Shown here: piece by piece, positions 54,935-64,000 of the stretch
How the letters are laid out: each line of letters opens with the position of its first letter
Position numbering within the stretch: the first letter of the stretch is position 1
Assembly (NCBI RefSeq): GCF_042242105.1
Contig: NC_092027.1
Location: 3,485,506 to 3,549,505 of the forward strand
Direction: 5' to 3'
DNA length: 64,000 nucleotides
Source of the DNA: Pempheris klunzingeri
Lineage: Eukaryota > Chordata > Actinopteri > Acropomatiformes > Pempheridae
Made by a program: the position numbers and the translations under genes
The notes under the pieces: generated by a model
Told to the model about the DNA's origin: nothing
The model's database searches: none
What the model saw: only the letters and a program-made list of their open reading frames with translations

Positions 54935-57409
54935 TTACACCTGTTCACTAAAATACAAGATGAAAATATAAATAATGTTTCATCAGTAGAAAGTGAAAAA
55001 TAAACAAACCTCCAGTTTGGTTGAAGCGCTGCTTTGCAATGTCAATGTTGCCTTTGAAGGTCTGATGGGTACCCTGACAGAGCTGAGTCTGCCACTCCCA
55101 GTAATCAGCTCTGTCTGCTGTGGCTTTGCTCATCCAGTCCTGTTTGGGTTCTACTCTCTTGGTCTCACTGTCGTAGTGATACATCTGAACATCATCAACC
55201 AACCCAACAATCACAAACTCTGGGAAGTTTGGGACTCCAGAAGAGGCAGTGAAGAAATACTTCAGAGAGTGAGTCACTGTAAGAAAACATTAATGTGATA
55301 ATATCAGTTTTATTTTCATCATGTAACAATTTTATTTCCCCACAGAGAATCAAAAAGAACCACAGTTTATTCAAGACACCTTAACAATCAATGTTCTGAC
55401 GATAAAAACAAAAAAATAAAGATTTAAAATATTTAGTTATATATTCATTTATATTTTAAATATTTCATTTCAATATTTAAAGTCATGCAGTCATGTTCCT
55501 GACTTTAAGGAAGCAGTTTGTAAAACACAAAAATATAAATATAAACTATTGTTGTCTCTTAGTTTCCAGTCAGTGGAGGATTTTATTCTTCAGCAGGATT
55601 TATTAGCAGCTCACACTCCTCATAATCCTCAAACCTCTGACCAAAATATTCACATTGCTTCTCAGTCTAGTTTCATTTCCTACATTTAACAGATTAAAAC
55701 TTTTTTTGGTTAAATTATATCACGTTCCTCACTTTCATATATCTTTAGCTATATTTAAGTTTAATTATTTTTAAAGTAATAATCATCTATTTATTCTTAT
55801 TATATATTTATTTTCGTTGTCCCTCATGTGGTCATTCTCTACAGTTTAATATTTGTGTCCATATTCTGGAGTAAAAGAAGATTTCTGATTAACTCTAATA
55901 TCCTTTTTTAAATTCTACCATGATGAAATGATGTTTATCACTTTTAGTCCTGAATCTTTAAAAAGGATCAACAGACTTTCTGCAGATGTCTGTGAGTCCG
56001 TCTCTGAATCCTCCGCCGTCCTCGGCTCTCTGAATGGACTCACATCACATTTCTAAGCTGCACTTTAACAATTCTTCACTTTTCACACTGAAATTGTTTC
56101 ACAAATCTGTCCAGGAATAAATCTGCTCCCTGTGGAAACCAACCAATGCTGGAGCTGTGAGGCTGACAACTGATATCAATATTTGGGGGATTATAAATGT
56201 GATGTATTAGTCCACAGTATATTTATACATGAAGATAAAACACTAACAAACTTGGTACAGATGGATCACAGTTGTTCTCTGTGACCAAGATGAAGACTGA
56301 GCAGGACATTTCACAGCTTCAGAATAATCAGCGCCCTCTGGTGGACAAACATGTAACAGAGACACTGTTTCCTCCTTAAAACGGACTTTTCTCTACTTTT
56401 TTGTTGCTTATCGGCTGAAATCTGCACCGAAAACAATAAATCTGCAGCTAAATAACATCGGCAGGTATATTGGAGGCACATTTATCTGTTAGCTCTTCTG
56501 GACAGCAAACATGCAGTAAGTGTAATAACTAACTAACTGAGCAGTTTTCTGGGGAATGGACTGAAATATTTCTAATTATTATATTATTTAAGAAAATATA
56601 TGGAGGTCAAACAAGCCAGCAATACGACACGAACTTAATATTTATGTACATGTGTGTTTTCTGTGTGGACATAATTAAGTGTACACAATCCAAATTAACT
56701 ATTTTAACGTGTTCTGAGACTGAAAATGTGTTAATTAATGAATAAAAACTAAAAATGTAGATTTACATAATTTCTAAACTTACAGTTTTAAGGTCTATAT
56801 TAAACAGTAATGAACAGTTTAAAGATTAAAGACTGAAAAGTGAACTATTCAAAGTTTTGGACAAGAAACTCTTGTTTTTATGATCGTTACTGTTCTTTAT
56901 TTATTAATCTGAGTGTGTGTTGGAGAGTTTGGCGCGTCGTAGTTCTGCTGCCATTTTAACATTTAGATCGACCAGACAGTATCGATTAATGATCCTGACA
57001 ATATCGATTAAGATAATGTCTCAAATAATAGCTAAAAACAAAGATAAACACAATTTCCAACAGCTCTTTTTAGAAACACACCTTCCCCCTGACAGAAAGT
57101 ATTATTAGGGATTATAATGAGATGAACTGACTGAATGTCCTCACGTGACCTTTAAGATTATGAGTTTATAGCTTTTTAACATTTCTGTAATCTGCAAAGT
57201 CCTGAAATTAAACATTTAAAGAAAAAAACGATCAAAACATCGAGTAATTCACAGAAACACTACATAAAGACACGGAGCTTTTTTTTTTCTTTACGATCAA
57301 CCGATTTAAAATAACATCTTAACTCACGAGCCGTCGCGTCCTGCAGGAACATCAGAGCCAGAAAAACCAGAGTCTTCATCTTGATCATCTGAATCATTGA
57401 GGGATTCAT
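49039..57409 (-). CDS. MHC class I heavy chain (probable U lineage), alpha-2 exon frameshifted
   Basis: The heavy chain binds peptides and beta-2-microglobulin for display to T cells. Exons: leader 57379-57328 (MKTLVFLALMFLQDATA; in-frame ATGs as far as 57409), alpha-1 55276-55010, alpha-2 52281-52001, alpha-3 50073-49777, transmembrane 49630-49532, then 49219-49202 and 49085-49039. Peptide-anchoring positions match classical chains: Tyr7, Tyr59, fish-type Arg84 with N-glycosite NQT, Thr143, Lys146, Trp147 and Tyr159. Position 171 reads His instead of Tyr. The alpha-3 Ig domain has the Cys pair (SPVTCHATGFYP, GSYECVFQLSG). The alpha-2 exon is 281 bases, with single extra bases near 52203 (T run) and 52138 (C), which break the frame. 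Without them it would be 279 and the gene would encode 352 residues. It is either a pseudogene or carries two homopolymer sequencing errors. Confidence 0.88.
52283..53194. repeat. 0.9-kb GA/CT simple repeat abutting the class I alpha-2 exon
   Basis: An almost uninterrupted purine tract of GA with G-run variants. On the minus strand it is a CT tract that serves as the polypyrimidine stretch of intron 2 and ends in the AG acceptor at 52282-52283. All frames stay open and give Ser/Leu/Pro or Arg/Glu strings that are not genes. Confidence 0.97.
54004..54032. repeat. (ATAGA)n microsatellite
   Basis: About six copies of a 5-base unit in class I intron 2. Confidence 0.9.
54881..54933. repeat. (GT)n microsatellite in class I intron 2
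   Basis: Pure GT repeat of about 26 units, about 75 bases from the alpha-1 exon. Confidence 0.95.
56332..56344 (-). promoter_or_regulatory. CTCF-like motif in class I intron 1
   Basis: The minus strand reads CCACCAGAGGGCG followed by CTG, a very close match to the CTCF core, between the leader and alpha-1 exons. Confidence 0.45.
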
Positions 57410-57485
57410 GGTTCTTGTGTTTCTCCGTCCAGACGAACACAAACTGAACTGAGCTCCTGTTTGCTGCTCCACAAGAGGGGAAATG

Positions 57486-57577
57486 TGACGTCACATGGCC
57501 CGTCCAGCCAATGAGAATTCAGGACGACGTGTTGCTGGGTAGAACTGACCCGCCGAGGTTGTCAACGAAAGTGAAAG
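57486..57577 (-). promoter_or_regulatory. Class I promoter: CRE/X2-like, CCAAT/Y-like and ISRE motifs
   Basis: TGACGTCA (57486-57493), CCAAT (57508-57512) and GAAAGTGAAAG (57567-57577) lie within 200 bases upstream of the class I leader exon. These are the core elements of class I promoters: X2/CRE, Y/NF-Y and an interferon response element. On the transcribed strand the order is ISRE, ATTGG, TGACGTCA, so the Y-like box precedes X2, the reverse of the mammalian X-Y order. Confidence 0.65.
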
Positions 57578-58823
57578 TTAAACTAGCGTGTTTTTGGCCC
57601 GTGTGAGGGGAAGGGGAGCTTCGTGGGGAGCTTTATTCTGGTGTCTCCACTTTGTCCACACATGAAAGCTGCTGCTCACATTTTCTATAACGGCTGATGC
57701 CACGTAATGTTTTCTGGGAGGTCAGAGGTCACTGTCAGCTGCAGGTCAGACACTGTGGAGGTGGTGTGGATGCTGCAGGGTCTTCTTGTGTTGTGTATGG
57801 CTGCCCTGGGAGTGAACACAGTCCTGATCAAAATACCACCAACAAACAACAAATCAAAGTGGTTTTACTGATGTTTTAGTGAGTAAATGTGGTGAGGTGC
57901 CCCCAGTGTTCAAACCTGCAGTGGATGTGCAGCAGTGCAGTTTCTCCCTGATAGTATCTGTTGTTTTAAACACATCTGAGTGCAATAACACCATCTGGTT
58001 ATTGAATGAGATGGAGGGGAACATCTCTGTGTCCATACTGAAGTCCATAACCAATAAAGTATTTTTATCTATGTGTCAGTATGTTTCCGTACAGGCCTGC
58101 ACACGGGTCTCAGCACAAATTAGGCCTCATATTAGGACAGAGTGACAAACAATAAATACTAAATATAAGAAATCAAGCCAGAGGAGAAAGAGAGTGAGAG
58201 AGCTTCTTAAACACAAACATCAGGTCAGACCAGCTCTGTCCTGCAGCCTAAAAGCTCCTGAACTGATCTGAAGCTGTGGACGCTGAAAACTGCCCCAACC
58301 ACAGAAATCTAACACCACTGTTGATGTTTGAACACCTGATGCTGTTTTTCACTTTGCTGTTTCTGAAGCACTTCAGAAAAGGTTTGAGTTTATCAGAAAT
58401 ACTCTTCCTGCTTTCTGCTGATCAGTAAGTTTCTCGCTGAGTTCACATTCACAGAGAAGCCAGCAGTGTGACAGCGCCCCTGTGGACAAAACTATGTGTC
58501 TGCCTTTGAACTCCTAATGGACAAAAACCACCTGAGGATCTCACCTGACTTTCTGTTGGAGTCACTTTGTCAGAACATCGTGATAATCAATAAATCTGGT
58601 CATGTGTATCCATCGAATTAAGAATAATAGAGTAAAATAAAATCCATGTAAAATGTGTATCAGTGAACAGGCTGTAAAAGGAAAAGTGCTCATTGTGCAG
58701 AACGATCAATTCAAGAACAATATATAGATATTCAATAATTTCATGATTATTGATGCATTAAAGTGAACACATCACTTTAATGACAAAGCTGGAAACCATG
58801 GCTGATTTAAGTTCTGTCTATAT
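57578..58823. other. Intergenic upstream of class I gene 1
   Basis: No gene recognised. The first part is moderately GC-rich promoter-flanking DNA and the rest is AT-rich. Confidence 0.55.
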
Positions 58824-58891
58824 CAGACATGTCAAACATCCGGCCTGCGACACAATTATATATGACCTGTCAGATAATTTCATGTGACTAT

Positions 58892-60020
58892 TAGAGACGT
58901 GACGTTCGTGAACGAGTCGAGTCCTTTGAACGGCTCTTTTAAGTGAACGATGAGAAGCGATTTGCAGCTGCGAGCCGTTCTTACATGCAAATTGCCCACG
59001 ATGCCTTCATGTGTCACCTGTGTGCCCCATGAGTCTGAGTTGTCCACGCTGCCTTCACGTGAACGACTAATAACATCTTTTAACTCTTAACTTAGGGGAG
59101 GAGATATCAGTGAGCGCCTTATGTGGTGGAAAAGCCCTTGTGTGCCCCAGCCTTACCAAAGTCATGGTGAAGAAGCTCTGTTTAGTGGCAACATCGGCTC
59201 CATCCGAAAGAGTATTTTCTAAGACAGGACAAATATTATCAGAGAGAAGAAGTCGCCTCAAGTTAGATCACTTGTCTTCCTTAACTCAAATTTGCCAAAG
59301 GGTCAGAAGGAGAGGCAGTAGAACCCACAAAGGATGCAACTGCTTTATTATTTCAGGGATGTCTTTAATTTTGTTCACACTTATTGTTTACACTTTGTTA
59401 TTGTTTCCATTTTTCTGATGTGGATTCGAGTCAAGGAGCTGAGCCCCTGTTTGTAAAGTAGTTCAGGTGAACACACACCAGGTAGGGTAGTACAATTTTG
59501 CATTCACATTTTTATCATGTCCTACGTTTTATTTATATTTTTTAGATACATTTATATATCTTTATTCTTATTTATGATTTTCATGTTTTTTTTCTGTATT
59601 GTTAAAATGTTCTACAGTAAAGTTGTTTTGCATGGAAGTTATCTGCAGCTTGTGTAGTTTTTATTGTGCCACAAAGGTTCATAATAGTGATCAAAATAGT
59701 GATCTCACTGTCAAAGCATGTTGGTTTGGCGCCACCTTGTGGAATGATTACAATGAAAACACAAGCCAAATGAAAGTATAATCAATATTTCAGAATAATT
59801 CCCACCAATAGAGTATATATTGGTGGGATGTGTAAGTTTGAATTATTCTGATCCAAATCTTATCTTATAACTGCTACCAGTGATTGTTTCCTTGATAAAA
59901 ACTTGTTGACTTCTACAGAATAAATAAATATAACAACGATCCAGTCTTTTGAACGGCTCTTTGAAAGGAACGGCTCCTGAAGATCCGGCTACCTTCAAAG
60001 AGCCATAAATCCCTTCTCTA
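58892..60020. mobile_element. Inner hAT-type transposon nested in the outer element
   Basis: It is flanked by a perfect 8-bp target duplication GTGACTAT (58884-58891 and 60021-60028) with ends TAGAGA and TCTCTA. Both subterminal regions carry repeated GAACGGCTC motifs. At 59100-59330 (+) lies a decayed transposase C-terminus with the hAT dimerisation motif ATSAPSERVFSKTGQILSERRS. The WWK motif just before it is in another frame, so the gene is dead. A CTCF-like CCACAAGGTGGCG (minus strand) lies at 59730-59742. Confidence 0.88.
59083..59330 (+). pseudogene. Decayed hAT transposase C-terminal fragment
   Basis: The frame contains VMVKKLCLVATSAPSERV, then FSKTGQILSERRSRLKLDHL, the C-terminal dimerisation region of hAT transposases. 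The upstream LMWWK motif lies in a different frame, showing at least one frameshift. No N-terminal or catalytic part is present. Confidence 0.8.
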
Positions 60021-60169
60021 GTGACTATTAACAATGACCCGTCGGTAAACAGCACTCCCACCTCTCATACTACAAATCCCACAATGCACCGAACAGCTGC
60101 CGCGCCAGTCCAGACCCGTGCAGCAGCCCCTCCTCCCGCAGGTACGATGACTCACCGATCAGCGGATCA

Positions 60170-60425
60170 ATGCGTCTCAGCACCTTTATAGCGACACTTG
60201 GAGTAGAGCTGAAACTGTACAAGCCCCAAAATAAACGGCCAAACTTTGAAAACAGGGACTTTCAAAGCAGGTGGGAGGAAAAGTTTTACCTGTTTGTCGA
60301 TGTCGGAGGTAAACCTGTGTGTCTTGTTTGTGGAGCTGATGTGGCCGTAATTCAAGAATATAAATATAAGACGGCACTATGAGACAAAACATGAGGAGAA
60401 GTACAAAAACGAAAAGAAGAAAACA
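60170..60425 (+). pseudogene. hAT/GTF2IRD2-like N-terminal fragment
   Basis: It reads KRPNFENRDFQSRWEEKF, then GGKPVCLVCGADVAVIQEY, and continues in another frame as RRHYETKHEEKYKN. The Cys-x2-Cys and His-x4-His spacing resembles the BED-like finger of this hAT-derived family. It ends soon afterwards in stops. Confidence 0.65.
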
Positions 60426-60612
60426 TTTATTAAAAAGTATTAAACATTTTATATATTTAATTGAGGAAAAGTTGTTGAAGTTTGGCTGTTTAATATTTCT
60501 GATTAAAATATATATTATTATATTATATTATATATAATATAAAATACTCACTTTTAGACTCTTCAATAAAGTTTGAATGTTTTGGCCCCTTTGATTGAGT
60601 TTGACACCTCTG

Positions 60613-62914
60613 GTCTATATGGTTGGGTAGCTATAATAACACAGCAGAATGTATTTTTTTATTATATTTTGTATTGATTAATTGAAGCAGGCCTTATAGT
60701 GAAAGCTAAATAAATGCAGTGCAGTGAAAAGTAGAATATTTCCCTCTGAACTGCAGTGGAGTAGAAGTATGAAATAACATTAAATGGAAAAACTCATAGT
60801 AAAAGTACGAGCTCCTCAAAATGACTCTTAAGTATTTGAATGTACTTATTTAAGTTCCACTGCTGAAAGTCTAAATATATAATGTATATGTTTGCTATGA
60901 CAGAGGAGTGAAAACTTAACATATTAAAACATGATTGAAGAGAAATCTGTCAGTAAAGAACTTAATATAATAAATATATAAATGCTGTGATCAATATCTG
61001 TTCTCTATTTAAGTGTATTAGTACAGATTGTTGTATAACTGATCTCCAAATGAATGATCAAGTACATTTAGGCTTTTCAGATTCATCAAAGGAAATCACA
61101 AAGTCTCCCTCCCTCTCCTCCACTCACACAGATTATTGATGCCAAGAGCAGATCACACAACAACCAGAGTAAATAGTCTTCAAAATAAAGAAAAAACAGC
61201 AGGGGAGAGAATATTCAATATATAATAGTCACTCAGTACAGAATATACTCACAGTAACAAATTTCCTTTTCATTTCGAACACAAAATGTCACCAAATGTA
61301 AAAGTTTCTAAATATGATGTGTACAGATTCATTTATTTTTCTGATGAGCTAGTTCTAATTATATTCTTAATCCTTTTATAAACCAGACTACTGGGAAACA
61401 CAAGTACTGACAGATAGAAAGGACTCAGTAATCATCAGCGTGACTTCATGTCAAGTAAAAAGATGAACTTCTGCTTCAGTTGTGCCACAAGTTTGCTCAA
61501 CTGGTTTCATCCTTTGTGAACTTTTTCATTTGATATCTGAACATCTGCACTTGGAGCCACTTCACTTGGTGTTTGTGTGAAAAACCAGGATTTATTCACG
61601 TTCCTGTGTGATCTCAGATGAGCAGGCACGTTTAATTTACCACACTGACACATGTTTTATTATCTAAATATATATATTTTAAATTTAACACCACAAAAGA
61701 ATACAAGGCACACACTTACTTTTCCCTTAAAATACCATTGTGATTCTGGAGTTACAGAATATATCAAGGATTATTGATCAAAAACACAAAACAGAGAGAG
61801 AAAAAAGGTGAAATAGAGAATAAAATAGCACACAGTGTGTCTATGTGTACACATGTATTAGCATATATTCACTCATTCATGTTTGTTTATTCGAACATAC
61901 AAAGAGAGAAACATCAGTACAACTAAAATCCTATTTTGTCTTAATCATCACATCCAGCGAGACAGCCCTAGATAGCCCAGAGATAGTATATGTATTTCAT
62001 TTCATATAGAGTTGATTAAGTTGTCATCTTTTAACCAGTCCCTTGTAATTTGTTTAATTATTGCTACCCTTATTACTGGGAACAAGTTTGAGTCTTCGCT
62101 CTCCTGCAGTAGAACCAGTGGGTTTTTGTTCAGAGAGATCCCAAAAATATCTAACAGTTTTCTAATAGAAGATTCCTAGAAGACACTTTTAGCATTACAT
62201 GACCAAAATACCTGACTGTGGTTTATCTGCTCACCACATCCTCTCCAGAGTTTAATCTTCTTTGTACTTTGGTTTATTTATTCATTTGTGTTTTTATCTG
62301 TCTGAATGAAAATCAACTATACTAGTATATGTTTGCATTACACTATAGTAAACTTTATTATGTCATATTGAACTATCATTAATATGGTTGTTATTAGAAC
62401 TGTCAATATCTTTATTATTATTACTATTGCCATATTATAGTATATTATTATCATTATTACTATAGCAGTAGTTATGGTTGACAGTAATATCCCACTGTAC
62501 TGTTTTTATTTTTGTCACACTGCACTACATCGATGCTTTCACATTTGCACTATTCTCAAACCTGCTGCTACTTATATATGACATCTTTGCCATAAATTGA
62601 CACTTTCTTTTTAACGTGTTACTTTTATCTATTGTGCTTTTAATTTTGTATTTTTAATGTTGGATACCTGTTCATTGACTGTTGCAACACCTGAATTTCC
62701 CCCATAGGGATCAATAAAGGATTATCTTCATCTTAAAGTGAGTGAAAGAGTGAATGAGTGTTTGAGTCTATATGTATGTTTGCTGATGATTTTCTATCCT
62801 CATACATCTCTATAAATTTATAAATACAGTCTTAGATTTTTGCACACATTATTTTTATCAACAGTGAGGTCATCCCTCCTTGTATTTGAATCATTCACCA
62901 TTTACACGGTCCAT
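60613..62914. other. Intergenic, repeat-rich, 3' of class I gene 2
   Basis: It holds a short piece of the fish MITE-like family at 60700-60868 and a probable LINE 3' end at 62515-62735. The rest is AT-rich with no gene recognised. The class I gene 2 3' UTR must lie in its right part. Confidence 0.55.
62515..62735 (+). repeat. Probable non-LTR retrotransposon 3' end
   Basis: The segment ends with GTTGCAACACCTGAATTTCC, CCCATAGGGATCAATAAAGG and a short ATC-like tail, the typical end of teleost L2/Rex-like LINEs. Only the non-coding tail is present. Family assignment is from memory. Confidence 0.5.
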
Positions 62915-64000
62915 TTAGCTCCCCAGAACAGCGTTGGGCTGTGATCCATTACTTTGTTCTTTGGTCACCAATGGCGTGTTGCTGTTTACACCGTCTGTGG
63001 AAGAATCCTCAGCACTACTTGAAGAAACCTGTGAGTCTGAAGAGAACAAAATACAAAATCATTTGAACAAGTTAAGGACAAAAATGGATATGATAAGATT
63101 TATGTAGAGACAGTCAGAGGGACAAATAGAGAGATATGTACCTGATCTGCTCGGCAAAGTTCCTGCAGGAGAAGTGCCAGATGAAGTCTTTAAATCTACA
63201 AAAACCAATTAAATAAATCAACACTAGTTCTACTAGACCCAGTGGTGTGGTGGTGCCTGGAGAAGTGAATATACTTCTAATTCTATTTAAAAACAACCTA
63301 TCCAGCAAAGTTTGGTCCTGATTGGACCATGAAGAGCCTAATTAGCAACCACTTCCTGTTTCATGGCGAAACAGAAATTTGAGGCCTCGCCACGCCATCT
63401 GGTGAAAACTCTAGCGTAAGTGAATCGGATAAACTCCCTCAGACTAGTTCATTAACTTCTTTTAATGAACACAGACAAACAAATTATGGTTTCCAGAATG
63501 TGTTTTTTGTTGCATATCATTCCCCACAATATCCAGAAATCCTTCTTAATCTACAGACTGCATGTCCGCTCAGTGAAAATAGAATAAAAAGAAGTTTTAC
63601 TTACGAGATGGAGGGCGTTTGGCTGAAATAAAAGGAAAAGACAAATGTTTTATGTTGTTACAAGTAGAAATGCCACACTTTGTCACTTTCTTCTCAGTGA
63701 TGATGTCCTCTTCTATGCACTCAGACTGATATATAAATCTTTTCTATCATTTGGTTCGATCTTACAATAGTTCTTTTCCTGTCATCTCTCCCTGACATCA
63801 TCATGCTATAGTCATGTTATAATGACTGTGGCTCTGAGACCTTATTATTGTTTGGATTGAAGTCTAAATTCAGAGCACTGGAAAAATGGAGACACAGTTT
63901 CAGTTTTGGTTTCTCACCGTTCTTCTTTTTATAGATGAAGAATCCAGCCAAAGCAATGATGACAGCCAGAACAGCCACTGCAGCAATGATGATGATGATG
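62915..64000 (-). CDS. Second MHC class I heavy chain gene, 3' end only (partial)
   Basis: Only the transmembrane exon and tail exons are in the window; the 5' part lies beyond 64000. Exons: transmembrane at least 64000-63918 (ending LAGFFIYKKKN), 63622-63605 (AKRPPS), 63195-63142 (LKTSSGTSPAGTLPSRS) and 63036-62915 (DSQVSSSSAEDSSTDG to PNAVLGS and stop). Phases agree throughout. From about 63549 to the window end it is nearly identical to 49148-49630 of gene 1, including intron sequence. It then has a Ser-rich tail about 45 residues longer and unrelated to gene 1's. Whether the complete gene is intact cannot be seen. Confidence 0.85.

Larger units (their letters stand above)
58824..60612. 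mobile_element. Outer hAT-type transposon remnant, interrupted by a second hAT
   Basis: It is flanked by a perfect 8-bp target duplication GTCTATAT (58816-58823 and 60613-60620). The ends are inverted repeats: CAGACATGTCAAAC at the left, and CAGAGGTGTCAAAC read inward from the right. This is the hAT pattern. Removing the inner insertion leaves about 650 bp. The remaining coding part, 60170-60420 (+), matches the N-terminal zinc-finger portion of hAT/GTF2IRD2-like proteins (GKPVCLVCGADVAV, then HYETKHEEKYKN after a frameshift). It is non-autonomous and broken. Confidence 0.85.

Noticed and set aside
63394-63404. Further CTCF-like site (CACCAGATGGCG on minus)
   Set aside because: Lacks the leading CC-pair context and is weaker than the listed motifs.

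Overview
This window reads as the core MHC class I region of a teleost, most likely a spiny-rayed (percomorph) fish. It is vertebrate DNA with GT/AG introns, long AT-rich intergenic stretches, microsatellites and fish-type repeats. The gene order brd2, tap2, three beta-type proteasome genes, psmb8, then class I heavy chain is the class I pathway block known from bony fishes. A beta1-like psmb12 gene beside psmb9 is a fish-type feature. Exon borders were placed by eye from splice sites, reading phase and protein families. The summed coding exons of brd2, tap2, psmb9, psmb12, psmb10 and psmb8 are each a multiple of three, which supports the models.

Layout. 1-3250: a partly tandem-duplicated non-coding segment with a 600-bp indel, a 60-bp inverted patch and six CTCF-like motifs. 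3545-13930 (minus): brd2, a twelve-exon double-bromodomain gene with a CCAAT-rich promoter. 14480-26237: about 12 kb without a recognisable gene, holding microsatellites and one possible upstream promoter. 26238-31135 (minus): tap2, eleven exons. 32356-34465 (minus): psmb9. 35096-37746 (minus): psmb12. 37845-40874 (plus): psmb10-type beta2i gene, head-to-head with psmb12 with only 98 bp between the start codons. 41754-45593 (plus): psmb8. 49039-57409 (minus): an MHC class I heavy chain gene whose alpha-2 exon carries two single-base insertions and lies directly beside a 0.9-kb GA/CT tract. 58824-60612: one hAT element nested inside another, each with an intact 8-bp target duplication. 62915-64000 (minus): the 3' end of a second class I gene that shares transmembrane sequence with the first but has different tail exons.

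The genes work together. psmb8, psmb9 and psmb10 products replace the constitutive catalytic subunits to form the immunoproteasome, and psmb12 is an extra beta1-like subunit. TAP2 is one half of the peptide pump into the ER. The class I heavy chains bind and display the peptides. Interferon-response-like motifs lie upstream of tap2, psmb9, psmb8 and the complete class I gene, with a weaker one between psmb12 and psmb10. brd2 is a chromatin reader that lies beside this block in many vertebrates. No TAP1, tapasin, class II or beta-2-microglobulin gene was seen.
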